Shown here: one piece after another, positions 25,420 through 35,507 of the stretch
Layout of the letters: each line of letters starts with the position of its first letter
Position numbering within the stretch: position 1 is the first letter of the stretch
Assembly (NCBI GenBank): GCA_016703895.1
Contig: JADJBE010000026.1
Span: forward strand, 310,001 to 374,000
Direction of reading: 5' to 3'
Length of the DNA: 64,000 nt
Origin: Pseudomonadota bacterium
Lineage (GTDB): Bacteria > Pseudomonadota > Gammaproteobacteria > Steroidobacterales > Steroidobacteraceae
Notes under the pieces: generated by a model
What the model saw: the letters and a program-made list of their open reading frames with translations, nothing else
The model's database searches: none
What the model was told of the DNA's origin: nothing
Made by a program: the position numbers and the translations under genes

Positions 25420-27200
25420 ACGAACCAGGATTTATGCGGCGCGCGTGCGTCGCGGCCAGCACAGCGTTGCTGTTTTTGAGTGCGGGCTGTGCCACCGTCG
25501 ACACGGCGCCCGAAGCGAATACCCCCGCTGCGAATACCTTTGAAGCGGCACCTGCGCGGAACTGGCGCGGTGGCGCCATGGTGGCGGCGGCCAACCCGCT
25601 GGCGGTGGATGCGGGGCTCAAAGTGCTCGGTGCTGGCGGCAGTGCCGTCGATGCGGCGATTGCCATTCAGGCGGTGTTAGGGCTGGTCGAACCGCAGTCC
25701 TCGGGTATTGGCGGCGGCGCGTTCCTGCTGCACTACGACGCGGCGACGGGCGACGTGGTCGCCTACGATGGCCGCGAAGTGGCGCCCGTAGGTGCCAGCA
25801 GCACGATGTTTCTGGACGAGTCTGGCAAACCACTGTCGTTCCCAGCCGCCATCCAGAGTGGTCGCTCGGTCGGCGTACCCGGGGTCGTTGCCATGCTCGA
25901 GCTGGCACACCGCGAGCACGGCCGCCTGGCATGGGCCCAACCGTGGCAGGCTGCCATCGAATTGGCGGAACGCGGGTTCGCCGTCTCGCCTCGCATGCGC
26001 GAGATCGCGCAGATGGCCGAGCGGTTCACCACACTGGCACCGGACGCGCGTCGCTACCTAACGACCGATGGCAAGACTATCCTGCCGGTCGGTCACGTGC
26101 TGCGCAATACGGACTATGCGGCGACGCTGCGTCAGATAGCAACTCAGGGGGCGCGGGCGTTCTACAGCGGGCCGATCGCTCAATCAATCATTGCGGCCGT
26201 CGCGCAGGCCCCTCGTCCCGGCACCCTCTCGCTCGCCGACCTTGCCAGCTATCGCGCCGTCAAACACGAGCCGGTTTGCAGGCCTTATCGGATCTACGAG
26301 GTCTGCGGCATGACGCCGCCGTCGTCCGGCGGCATCGCGGTGCTGTCAGTGCTCGGCATCCTCGCCAACTTTGACATGGCTGCTAACGACTCGAATACGC
26401 CGCAGGGTTGGCATCTGTTGATCGAGGCGCAGCGCCTGGCCTACGCCGACCGCGATAAATACGTTGGCGATGATCGCTTCGTGCATGTGCCAGTCGATGG
26501 ACTGCTGGATACTAACTATCTGCAATCGCGCGCCGCGCTTATTTCGCGCAGCCGGGCAATGGCGACGGTGAGCGCAGGAACGCCGCCGGGCGCGCCGCCG
26601 TCGGGCGCTGATCACACGGGGCCGTCGACTGGCACCAGCCATTTTGTGGTCGTGGATGCGCGCGGTAATGTCGTCTCGATGACGACCACGGTCGAATCGC
26701 TGTTCGGCTCGCAGCGCATGGCGAGTGGCTTCTTCCTCAATAATCAGCTCACCGACTTCTCGTTCCGGGCCGTCGATGATGCGGGCGTCGCGATCGCCAA
26801 TGCGCCGGCCCCGGGCAAGAAGCCGCGCTCGTCGATGTCGCCGACCTTGGTATTCAAGGACGGGCAGTTCCTGCTGGGAGTTGGTTCGCCGGGCGGCAAT
26901 TCGATCATCGGCTATGTCTCCAAGACCCTGGTTGGAGTGCTCGATTGGGGGTTGACGCCGGACGCTGCCATCGAGCTGCCCAATGTCGTTGCCCGAGGGC
27001 CCGTGCTGGTTGAAGAATCCCGATTCGACGCACCGCTGCTCGAGCAACTCAAATCGCTCGGCCACACGTTTCGGCCGGGCCGCGGCGCGGAAGGCTCCGG
27101 GCTGCACGCGATCATGGTGCGGCCGGACGGGACGCTGGAAGGTGGCGCGGACAGCCGCCGGGAAGGCGAGGCACGCGCGCTCGACACTGCCGGGCCGTGA
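25416..27200 (+). CDS. ggt: Gamma-glutamyltransferase, exported lipoprotein form
   Basis: 594 residues. Lipobox ALLFLSAGC near 25 predicts a lipid-anchored periplasmic protein. Then the GGT fold with SGIGGGAFLLHYD near 105 and the autocatalytic site GTSHFVVVDARGNVVSM, in which Thr near 407 should become the N-terminal nucleophile of the small subunit. GSPGGNSIIGY near 490 is the conserved substrate loop. Hydrolyses or transfers the gamma-glutamyl group of glutathione. Translationally coupled to the alkA-like gene and converging on coaD with one base between stops. Confidence 0.92.
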   Translation: MNEPGFMRRACVAASTALLFLSAGCATVDTAPEANTPAANTFEAAPARNWRGGAMVAAANPLAVDAGLKVLGAGGSAVDAAIAIQAVLGLVEPQSSGIGGGAFLLHYDAATGDVVAYDGREVAPVGASSTMFLDESGKPLSFPAAIQSGRSVGVPGVVAMLELAHREHGRLAWAQPWQAAIELAERGFAVSPRMREIAQMAERFTTLAPDARRYLTTDGKTILPVGHVLRNTDYAATLRQIATQGARAFYSGPIAQSIIAAVAQAPRPGTLSLADLASYRAVKHEPVCRPYRIYEVCGMTPPSSGGIAVLSVLGILANFDMAANDSNTPQGWHLLIEAQRLAYADRDKYVGDDRFVHVPVDGLLDTNYLQSRAALISRSRAMATVSAGTPPGAPPSGADHTGPSTGTSHFVVVDARGNVVSMTTTVESLFGSQRMASGFFLNNQLTDFSFRAVDDAGVAIANAPAPGKKPRSSMSPTLVFKDGQFLLGVGSPGGNSIIGYVSKTLVGVLDWGLTPDAAIELPNVVARGPVLVEESRFDAPLLEQLKSLGHTFRPGRGAEGSGLHAIMVRPDGTLEGGADSRREGEARALDTAGP

Positions 27201-27201
27201 G

Positions 27202-27684
27202 CTAAACCCGGCGCTGCTTCTTGAGCTCCGCCTCGACAATCGGATGCACGAATTCGCGCACGTCCCCGCCCAGCACTGCGATCTCGCGCACCAGCGTCGA
27301 CGAAATAAACGTGAACTGCTCCTTGGGCGTCAGGAACACGCTTTCTATATCGCGCGACAGGTGGCGACTCATATTGGCAAGCTGAAACTCGAACTCGAAG
27401 TCTGAAACGGCACGCAAGCCGCGCACGATCACGAATGCCTTGCAGTCGAGCGCGAAGTTGACCGTCAGGCCGGCGTAGCCCTGCACGTCGACATTGGGCA
27501 CGTCCGCGAGGACCTGGCGCGCCAGCGATACCCGCGTCTCGAGCGGAAACATCGGTGCCTTGTTGGGATTGGCGGCTATCCCCACGATGACGCGGTCAAA
27601 TATCCGCGCAGCGCGGCGCACGAGGTCGTGATGACCGTTGGTGATCGGGTCGAACGTCCCCGGATAGACAGCTGTGCGATTCAT
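27202..27684 (-). CDS. coaD: Pantetheine-phosphate adenylyltransferase
   Basis: 160 residues from the ATG at 27684. Nucleotidyltransferase motifs: YPGTFDPITNGHHDL with the TxGH-type site near 9-18, RGLRAVSDFEFEFQLANM near 91, and FISSTLVREIAVLGG near 127. Fourth step of coenzyme A synthesis. Lies directly downstream of rsmD (5 bases), the usual pairing. Confidence 0.96.
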   Translation of the reverse strand: MNRTAVYPGTFDPITNGHHDLVRRAARIFDRVIVGIAANPNKAPMFPLETRVSLARQVLADVPNVDVQGYAGLTVNFALDCKAFVIVRGLRAVSDFEFEFQLANMSRHLSRDIESVFLTPKEQFTFISSTLVREIAVLGGDVREFVHPIVEAELKKQRRV

Positions 27685-27689
27685 TGAAC

Positions 27690-28331
27690 CTAGCCCCCTG
27701 AAACTCCCAATGCCGCCGCGTGGCGGACCCACAAATGATACTCGACCTCGCCTGCACGGCCCGATTTAAGCGGCCGCCAATTGAGCGGCAAGGCCGGCAG
27801 CGGCTCGCGGGCGCGGTTCTCCAGATAGATCCAGGCCATTGGTGCCAGCCAATCTGCCCGCTCGAGCCATTCTGCCGAGCGTCCCAGCAAACCGGCAGCA
27901 AACGGCGGGTCGAGAAAAACCACATCAAAGGGCCCGCCCCACGGGGACGCCGATGGCTCACGCAGAAACTCGATGGCATCGCGCTGCACCACCGTGCCGC
28001 TCGACTCCTGCCACTCGGTCAACACAGCGCCGATCGCCTTCGCAGCCTGGCGGTCACTCTCGACCAGGCAGACGCGCGCCGCGCCGCGCGACAAGGCTTC
28101 GAGACCCAAAACGCCACTGCCAGCGAACAGATCGAGACACCGCGACCCGTCCAAGTGCCCCTGCAGCCAGTTGAAAAGCGTCTCGCGCACGCGGTCGGGA
28201 GTCGGGCGAATCGACTCGAGCGGCGGAAACCGCAGTCGGCGGCCACGGTGTCGGCCGCCAATGATCCGCAGCGTCCTTGCAGCATGGGCGCGCCGCACCG
28301 TTGCTGACTGATTGCGATTTTTGTCATTCAC
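27690..28331 (-). CDS. rsmD: 16S rRNA (guanine966-N2)-methyltransferase RsmD
   Basis: About 213 residues from a GTG at 28331. An ATG further up at 28394 would add 21 residues unlike the family. Motifs: LRIIGGRHRGRRL near 22, the SAM site DLFAGSGVLGLEALSRGA near 72 and the catalytic VFLDPPF near 137. Methylates G966 of 16S rRNA. Upstream partner of coaD, divergent from the lipase gene. Confidence 0.92.
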   Translation of the reverse strand: MNDKNRNQSATVRRAHAARTLRIIGGRHRGRRLRFPPLESIRPTPDRVRETLFNWLQGHLDGSRCLDLFAGSGVLGLEALSRGAARVCLVESDRQAAKAIGAVLTEWQESSGTVVQRDAIEFLREPSASPWGGPFDVVFLDPPFAAGLLGRSAEWLERADWLAPMAWIYLENRAREPLPALPLNWRPLKSGRAGEVEYHLWVRHAAALGVSGG

Positions 28332-28444
28332 CCGGGTCGGTTGTCCTGTCGCCGTCTTGCCACACTTCTGTTGCCAAGCGTAACCTAGCAGCACATCAAA
28401 ACAACTCCGACGCCTCGCGTTGGAGCGCGAAGGAGCTGCAGAAC

Positions 28445-30628
28445 ATGAACAGGCTACACGTGGCCGCCCTCGTCTCGATGGCGCTGCTCGCTGCGGGCTG
28501 CTCGAGCTCGGTCGACAATCCGCCGGATATCACGGCGACGGACCCTACCAGCGGCAACCTCAATCCCGCCGGCGGCGCCAACAACCCGATGGCACCGGCC
28601 TCTACGGCGGCGCTATTCCAGGTGGCGCAGGGCATTTTGCCATTCCCGACCGACCTCTATTTCTCGGGCACCACCGACGGCACTGTGAACATCCAGCCGC
28701 CGAGTGGGCTGATTCCGAATCAAGCCGGTCTCAACGCGCTCGACGGCTTCTCGACTACCGCGCCCATTCGCGTGCGTTTCGGCAGCCCACTCGATCCAAC
28801 CAGCCTCACGGCGCAAACCGTCCGCGTCTATCAAGTGTCGATCGACAACTCGACCAAGGCGACGATCGGCTTTCAGGCGCCACCGAATGCGCCGGCGCTC
28901 ACGTTCGGGACAGATTTCTCGGCCAGCCTCGCAACCGACGCCGGTGTGGGCAACACGATACTCGAAATCAAGCCATTGCGGCCGCTCAACCCCAGCACCG
29001 GCGCCACTAACAACGGTTACCTGGTTGTGCTAACTAACGGTATCCGCACCGCCAGTGGCTCGCCAGTCACGCCGGATGCCGACTACGCTACCATCAAGGC
29101 CGCACTACCGACCTGTGCGAGCATCACCAACGCGACGCTGAACGGTGTTTGCCGCTTGACCGGCGCGCAGTTACAACTCGCGTCAGCCGCACCACTCGGA
29201 CCGTTGGCGGTGAATCCCGCGGACGTCGTCTTGTCGTTCAGTTTCTCGACGCTGGCGACCCGCGACACGCTGGGTGTCGTCGCCCAGCTCATCTTCAATC
29301 CGATGGCCCCGAACCCACCCATCGCGGTCAACCCGGCGGTCAGCATCCCGCTGAACGTCTTTTCCGCCGCGCTACCCCCGATCGCCAACGCCCGTGTCGG
29401 CACGTTGACCGTGCCGTACTACAGCCCGATTGCCAGCGGCCGGAACGATGCGAGCGTGCTCACTAAGAACTGGGTCGCCGCGGGTCCGCCGCCCGCCCCG
29501 CTCACGGACCCGTCTAACGAGCGCAATCTCACTCGATTCAATCCCATTCCTGCGGTGACCGCGCAGAAGGCTATTCCGTTGTTAGTCACGGTGCCGAATG
29601 CTGCTGCTGGGCCTGCCGGCGTAAAACCTGCCAATGGTTGGCCGGTGGTCATTTTCCAGCATGGCATCACCGGTGACCGCTCCAACGCGCTGGCGCTGGC
29701 GCCCGCTTTTGCGCAGGCCGGCTGGGTGGTGGCTGCCGTCGACTTGCCCTACCACGGGGTTACCAGCGCCGCCAACCCGCTCTATCAGGCTAACAACGAG
29801 CAGACTTTCGATCTCGACCTGGTGAACAACAGCACGAGCGCCCCCGGCCCGGACAGCTTGACCGATCCGTCGGGTACGCATTACATCAATCTGACCAACG
29901 TACGCGCCAGTCGCGACAGCCTGCGACAAGGTGCCGCTAACCTGTTAGCCCTGACACGCGCCTTGCCGACACTGGACCTCGACGGGAATCCAGCCACGGT
30001 GGATATCGACGGCACGCGGATCGCGTTCGTCGGCATCTCACTCGGCTCGATCACGGGCGTCAGCTATGCCGCCGTGCTACCCAACGCACCCGCGTTGGTG
30101 CCCACCGTGGCGTTGTCAGTCCCGGGCGGCGGCATCGCAGAACTGATTCGCGACTCCGTCAGTTTTGGGCCGCGCATCAACGCCGGCTTGATCGCGCAGG
30201 GCCTGGCTCCCGGCTCGACGCTCTACGCGCAGTTCTTCCGCGATGCACAGACGATCATCGACGCCGGCGACCCGCTCAATTACATGGGTGCGGCCATCGC
30301 GCAGCGGCGCGTGTATCTGTCGCAGGTGATCGGCGGCTCCGGCACGCCCGCCTCGCTGCCTGATCAGGTTATCCCGAACTCCTCGACACAGCGCCTGATC
30401 CGCGCGGCCGGTGCCGCGCTGCCGCGCGTCACGCCGGCCAGTGCGCCAGTAGTGGGCTCGGGTTACGTGAACTTCGTGGCCGGCGAGCACGGCTCGATTC
30501 TGACGCCCGGCAGCCCGCCCAGCGCCACAGGTCTTGCGGTATTCACCGAGATGCAGACGCAGGCGGCGACGTTTACGGCGACCGGCGGGACAATCAATGT
30601 TGCCAATGCAGCGGTGGTTCAGCCGTAG
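28445..30628 (+). CDS. VolA/Pla-1-like extracellular lipase, lipoprotein
   Basis: 727 residues. Lipobox LLAAGC near 19 followed by a low-complexity Asn/Pro/Gly linker. The N-terminal half shows the repeated pattern of the virulence-factor lipase N-terminal domain (FPTDLYFSG, LDGFSTTAPIRVRF, LEIKPLRPLNPSTG). The C-terminal half is an alpha/beta hydrolase with VIFQHGITGDRSN near 405 and nucleophile elbow GISLGS near 531. Such proteins (VolA, Pla-1/Cef) are surface lysophospholipases or lipases that release fatty acids. Start ATG sits after GAAGGAGCTGCAGAAC, a good ribosome site. Placed between rsmD and ftsY, so it interrupts an otherwise core region. Confidence 0.85.
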   Translation: MNRLHVAALVSMALLAAGCSSSVDNPPDITATDPTSGNLNPAGGANNPMAPASTAALFQVAQGILPFPTDLYFSGTTDGTVNIQPPSGLIPNQAGLNALDGFSTTAPIRVRFGSPLDPTSLTAQTVRVYQVSIDNSTKATIGFQAPPNAPALTFGTDFSASLATDAGVGNTILEIKPLRPLNPSTGATNNGYLVVLTNGIRTASGSPVTPDADYATIKAALPTCASITNATLNGVCRLTGAQLQLASAAPLGPLAVNPADVVLSFSFSTLATRDTLGVVAQLIFNPMAPNPPIAVNPAVSIPLNVFSAALPPIANARVGTLTVPYYSPIASGRNDASVLTKNWVAAGPPPAPLTDPSNERNLTRFNPIPAVTAQKAIPLLVTVPNAAAGPAGVKPANGWPVVIFQHGITGDRSNALALAPAFAQAGWVVAAVDLPYHGVTSAANPLYQANNEQTFDLDLVNNSTSAPGPDSLTDPSGTHYINLTNVRASRDSLRQGAANLLALTRALPTLDLDGNPATVDIDGTRIAFVGISLGSITGVSYAAVLPNAPALVPTVALSVPGGGIAELIRDSVSFGPRINAGLIAQGLAPGSTLYAQFFRDAQTIIDAGDPLNYMGAAIAQRRVYLSQVIGGSGTPASLPDQVIPNSSTQRLIRAAGAALPRVTPASAPVVGSGYVNFVAGEHGSILTPGSPPSATGLAVFTEMQTQAATFTATGGTINVANAAVVQP

Positions 30629-30631
30629 GGA

Positions 30632-31580
<949 letters not shown>

Positions 31581-31588
<8 letters not shown>

Positions 31589-32340
31589 GGCCGACGCACG
31601 CCCATTCGTCGTGCCGTGCGCAACCTTGCGACTCGACGCGCCGCGGCGCTGGCTGCAGCTCGGCTGGCAGGACTTGCGCCGCGCGCCGCGCCTCAGTGTC
31701 GTGTTCGGCGTCGTCATCATGCTGCTCAGTGTCGCCGTCTCGGCCCTCGCCTGGTTGCTCGGCCGGTTCGCGCTGCTCGCCGTCTTGCTGTCGGGCTTCG
31801 TGTTTGTCGCGCCGCTGATCGGGGTCGGCCTTTATTGCGTCAGTCGTGAGCTCGGCGCAGGGCGTGAGCCATCACTCAGCGATTCGTTCACGCTCACACG
31901 CCGAGTGGTTGGTCAGGCAGGCGTGTTCGCGTTGGCGTTGTTAGTGATTCTATTGCTGTGGTCGCGCGCCGGCATGATGGTGAGCGCGTTCTTTCCCGTG
32001 CAAGCGGGCGAATGGGACACACTGGTGGATTTCCTGGCACTCGGCTCGTTGTTTGGCGCCCTATTCGCAAGCCTGACGTTCGCGACGGCCGCATTCTCCC
32101 TTGCCCATGATCGCCGACCAGGACGTCGATATGGTCACAGCGTGTGTTTCGAGTATCAACGCCGTGCTACGCAACAAAGCGGTGATGCTGCTGTGGGCAG
32201 CCATCATCGTCGGTTTGACGATCCTGGGGTTTGCCACAGCGTTCCTCGGCCTCATCGTCATCATGCCGTGGCTCGCCTACAGCGCCTGGCACTCCTACCG
32301 CGAGACACTCGACGCATCCGCCTGGCCCGAGCTCCGGTAG
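31581..32340 (+). pseudogene. DUF2189 membrane protein, frameshifted
   Basis: The ATG at 31581 lies inside ftsY (8-base overlap). The first frame (DLRRAPRLSVVFGVVIMLLSVAVSALAWLL and on) runs to FATAAFSL near 32100. Dropping one base in the ctt at 32098-32102 leads into PMIADQDVDMVTACVSSINAV and the closing membrane segments to 32340. The joined product is 252 residues with about six membrane helices, matching DUF2189 (function unknown). A single T insertion explains the break. It lies between ftsY and ftsE, which are usually adjacent. Confidence 0.72.
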
Positions 32341-32382
32341 ACAGCCGTTGCCGCCGCGCGCGGCATTCGCGACACTGTGCCG

Positions 32383-33123
32383 ATGATCTCCTTCGACAAC
32401 GTTTCCAAACGCTACCCCAATCGGCGCGAAGCGCTCACCAATGTCAGTTTTTCGATCGGCGCGGGCGAGATGGTTTTCCTCACTGGTCGCTCCGGCGCGG
32501 GCAAGAGCACGGTTCTGAAACTGATTGCACTCCTGGAACGTCCCACCCGCGGCACAGTAATGGTCAATGGCGTCAATACTGGCGCGCTGCCGTCACGCAA
32601 GATTCCGGCGTTTCGCCGGCAGATCGGCGTGGTGTTTCAGGACCACAAGCTGCTGATGGATCGGCCCGTTTACGACAACGTGGCGCTGCCGCTGGTCGTC
32701 GCGGACACGCCGCTGCGCGAGATCGACAAGCGAGTGCGCGCGTCGCTCGATCAAGTGGGGCTGCGCGGCAAGGAGCGCTCCCTGCCGAGTGAGTTGTCGG
32801 TGGGCGAGCAGCAACGGGTCGGGATCGCACGCGCCGTTATCACCAAGCCCCGGATACTAATCGCGGATGAACCGACCGGCAATCTCGATCCAGAGCTCGC
32901 GATGGAGATCATGCGTGTCTTCAAACGCTTCCAGGAAGTGGGCGTCGCGGTGCTGGTCGCCTCGCACGACACGCAGTTGATCGATCAATTCGGCCAGCGC
33001 GAGATCGTGCTGGACGACGGCACGCTGCTCTCGGCCGGCATCGCCGCCACGGCTGAGCAGTTTGCGATGACGGCCAACGCGCCGCGCCCAACGGATCTGC
33101 CACACATCGAGGGTCGACGGTGA
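32383..33123 (+). CDS. ftsE: Cell division ATP-binding protein FtsE
   Basis: 246 residues from ATG at 32383 (a GTG lies two codons upstream). Walker A TGRSGAGKST near 36, Q-loop VVFQDHKLL, Walker B ILIADEPTGNLD near 160, H-loop VASHD near 192. The signature reads LSVGEQQRV rather than LSGGEQQRV, one base change (GGG to GTG) at its first Gly. FtsE with FtsX forms the ABC-like complex that activates periplasmic cell wall hydrolases at the septum. GTGA overlap with ftsX shows coupling. Confidence 0.94.
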   Translation: MISFDNVSKRYPNRREALTNVSFSIGAGEMVFLTGRSGAGKSTVLKLIALLERPTRGTVMVNGVNTGALPSRKIPAFRRQIGVVFQDHKLLMDRPVYDNVALPLVVADTPLREIDKRVRASLDQVGLRGKERSLPSELSVGEQQRVGIARAVITKPRILIADEPTGNLDPELAMEIMRVFKRFQEVGVAVLVASHDTQLIDQFGQREIVLDDGTLLSAGIAATAEQFAMTANAPRPTDLPHIEGRR

Positions 33124-34037
33124 GTAGCTGGCTGACGCGCCATTTGCAGGCATTTCTCGGCGCGCTGGGCCGGCTCGCGCGTATGCCACTGGCCACTATC
33201 CTGACGATCACGGTTATCGGCGTTGCATTTGCAATACCCGTTGCGCTGGCATTGATCGTGCACAACGCGCGCATCGCAACCGGTGATTTTCGCAATGCGA
33301 TCGACTTTACCGTGCACTTCAAGCTCGGCACGCCGCTCGCCCGGGTCGAGCAACTCGCCAAACAACTCCGCCAACGCGACGGTATCGACACCGTGATCGT
33401 GACACCCGCCGAGCAGGCACTGGCGGAATTCCGCCGTAACTCGGGGTTCGGCGAAGCACTCGCTGCACTTGATGACAACCCATTGCCGCACCACTTGTTG
33501 GTACGGCCCACCGCCGCGAATGCCGTGCCGACCGAAGTCGAGTCGCTGCGCCGCTATCTTGTGGCGTGGCCGGAAGTCGACATCGTGCAGCTCGACTCCG
33601 ACTGGGTCAGGCGGTTCAACGCGATATTGGACGTGCTGCGCCGGGGCCTGTGGGGCGGGATGCTGGTACTCGGTCTTGGAGTGCTGGCGGTGGTTGGCAA
33701 TACGATCCGGCTGGAGATCCAGCACCGACGCGCCGAGATCGAGGTGACCAAGCTGGTGGGCGGGTCCAATGCCTTGGTTCGCCGGCCCTTTCTCTACACC
33801 GGGGTTCTCTATGGGTTTGGCGGCGCCGTGCTGGCTGGTGCGCTGGTCTGGGGCGGTGTCACCTATCTCGGCACCTCGGTCGAGGCGCTTGCGTCCCAAT
33901 ATGGCAGCAAGTTCGAGCTGAGCGGCCTCAGTTGGCGAGATTTTGCCACGTTAGCCGGAGTTGGCAGCATTTTAGGCTGGTTTGGCGCCCTGATCTCGAC
34001 CGGGCGACAGCTACGACGGATTGAACCGCGGGCCTGA
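33120..34037 (+). CDS. ftsX: Cell division protein FtsX
   Basis: 305 residues, GTG start overlapping ftsE by 4 bases. Membrane segment near 22-45, periplasmic loop of about 130 residues, then three C-terminal segments (VLGLGVLAVVGNTIRLEI near 185, the FLYTGVLYGFGGAVLAGALVW region near 225, a last one near 275). The RRAEIEVTKLVGGSNALVRRPF block is the FtsX/permease signature. Membrane partner of FtsE. A long antisense open frame over this gene has no support. Confidence 0.94.
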   Translation: MSSWLTRHLQAFLGALGRLARMPLATILTITVIGVAFAIPVALALIVHNARIATGDFRNAIDFTVHFKLGTPLARVEQLAKQLRQRDGIDTVIVTPAEQALAEFRRNSGFGEALAALDDNPLPHHLLVRPTAANAVPTEVESLRRYLVAWPEVDIVQLDSDWVRRFNAILDVLRRGLWGGMLVLGLGVLAVVGNTIRLEIQHRRAEIEVTKLVGGSNALVRRPFLYTGVLYGFGGAVLAGALVWGGVTYLGTSVEALASQYGSKFELSGLSWRDFATLAGVGSILGWFGALISTGRQLRRIEPRA

Positions 34038-34071
34038 TTGGCGGGACCGAGACGCGGAACTCAGCGCATCT

Positions 34072-34098
34072 TTAGCACTCTAAGTTCGTGACTGCTAA
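34072..34098 (+). promoter_or_regulatory. CIRCE-like HrcA operator before rpoH
   Basis: TTAGCACTC (34072-34080), a 9-base spacer, then GACTGCTAA (34090-34098). The CIRCE element bound by HrcA is TTAGCACTC-N9-GAGTGCTAA, so 17 of 18 arm positions and the spacer length agree. A TAAAAT at 34096-34101 may be the -10 box of the rpoH promoter, so repressor binding would block it. Confidence 0.75.
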
Positions 34099-34158
34099 AA
34101 TAGTCGCGCAGTGCCAGCTCTGCAGCTGGCGCCCTCTGCACTGAAGGAGAATGATGAG

Positions 34159-35023
34159 ATGACCGCCACAGCCCTGATGACCCGCCATGCCGACCTGGCG
34201 CTGACCGGTCCGCTTGGCAGCTTTGATGCCTATGTGGACCGTGTCAGCCGCATCCCCGTACTTACTCGCGAGGAGGAGCAGGAACTCGCGCATCGCTTTC
34301 GCGATGCAGGCGACCTGGAGGCAGCGCGCCAACTAGTCCTCTCGCATCTGCGCTTTGTCGTACACATCGCGCGCGGTTATTCGGGCTATGGCCTGCCCCT
34401 CGGCGATCTCGTCCAAGAAGGCAATGTTGGCTTGATGAAAGCGGTGAAGCGCTTCGAGCCTTCGGTGGGCGTGCGCATGGTGTCGTTTGCCGTCCATTGG
34501 ATCCGTTCCGAAATCCACGAGTACGTGCTGCGCAACTGGCGGCTCGTCAAAGTCGCCACGACCAAGGCGCAGCGCAAGCTGTTCTTCAATCTGCGCAAGC
34601 GCAAGAAGAACCTGGCCTGGCTGTCGCACGACGAGACTGCGGCCGTCGCGCGCGATCTGAACGTGTCAGTCGCCGAAGTCACCGAGATGGAAAAGCGCCT
34701 CGCGGCGCGGGATCTATCCTTCGATCCCGTCCCGGACGCGAGTGACGAGGAAACCTACTCGCCTGGCAGCTACCTGCCTGCGCTCGATGCCGATCCCGCC
34801 GAGCAGGTAGAGAATGCCGAATGGGAAGCCGCCACCAGCGAGCGTCTCGCGTCGGCCATGCAGACGCTCGACACGCGCAGCCGCGACATCCTGATGAGTC
34901 GCTGGAGTGGCGGAGGAAAAGTCGACGCTGCATGAGCTGGCAGACAAGTACAACGTGTCAGCTGAGCGCATTCGGCAGATCGAAACCAGTGCAATCGGCA
35001 AGTTGCGAGCCGTCTTAACTTAG
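34159..35023 (+). pseudogene. rpoH: RNA polymerase heat-shock sigma-32 factor RpoH, frameshifted near the C-terminus
   Basis: ATG at 34159 with AAGGAGA 8 bases upstream. Region 2 is intact: LVLSHLRFVVHIARGYSGYGLPLGD, then EGNVGLMKAVKRFEP and VRMVSFAVHWIRSEI; region 3 has RNWRLVKVATTKAQRKLFFN (RpoH box). In region 4 the frame reads SRWSGGGKVDAA and stops. Removing one G at 34909-34910 gives SRWSAEEKSTLHELADKYNV and SAERIRQIETSAIGKLRAVL to 35023, total 287 residues, the normal length. Directs heat-shock promoters. The gene is normally essential or nearly so, so the insertion is probably a sequence error. Preceded by the CIRCE-like site. Confidence 0.9.
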
Positions 35024-35039
35024 ACGGCTTGGACGCTAC

Positions 35040-35507
35040 ATGCGAACGGTGCGCCAGTGGCTGGATGAATATGGCGCGAGCCACCAGCACCCCACTAACG
35101 AACTATTGCACTGGATCTGCGTCCCGCCCATTGTGCTGACCGTGATCGGCTTTCTGTGGGCACTGCCGGTTCCTGCCGGACTTCGCGCGGCATCGATTTG
35201 GTTTAATTGGGGTACCGCGGCAATCGCCCTGGCGGTTGCGTACTACACCTGGTTATCGCCACGCTTGGCAATCGGTGCCACCGTTGCCCTGGCTGCCTTG
35301 GCAGCGATCGTTGCGCGGCTCGACGCTCTCACCTGGCCGCTGTGGTCGATTTGCGTCGCTATTTTTGTCGTCGCCTGGATCGGCCAATTTATCGGCCACG
35401 CGATCGAGGGCAAGCGCCCGTCGTTCTTCAAAGACGTCCAGTTCCTGTTGATCGGCCCACTCTGGTTGCTGTCCTTCCTCTATCGTCGCGCCGGCCTCCG
35501 CTACTGA
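35040..35507 (+). CDS. DUF962/Mpo1-like membrane protein
   Basis: 155 residues with the Mpo1-like pattern: EYGASHQHPTNELLHWICVP near 10-30 (His residues of the family's presumed iron site), four hydrophobic segments, and QFIGHAIEGKRPSFFKDVQF near 115-135. Yeast Mpo1 is a dioxygenase in phytosphingosine alpha-oxidation. The bacterial role is unknown. It overlaps the converging HDAC-like gene by 7 bases. Confidence 0.86.
   Translation: MRTVRQWLDEYGASHQHPTNELLHWICVPPIVLTVIGFLWALPVPAGLRAASIWFNWGTAAIALAVAYYTWLSPRLAIGATVALAALAAIVARLDALTWPLWSICVAIFVVAWIGQFIGHAIEGKRPSFFKDVQFLLIGPLWLLSFLYRRAGLRY

Noticed and set aside
1..27000. Apparent enrichment of CTAAC/GTTAG
   Set aside because: A rough hand count in the first 27 kb gave only slightly more than expected from base composition, so it is not convincing as an uptake or regulatory signal.
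26346..27239. Open frame of about 300 codons antisense to ggt
   Set aside because: No motif, unnatural composition, and the ggt reading is complete with active-site motifs.
32985..33899. Open frame of about 300 codons antisense to ftsX
   Set aside because: Composition is Arg/Gln/His-rich with no recognisable motif, and it lies fully opposite a well-supported gene. Typical GC-rich shadow frame.
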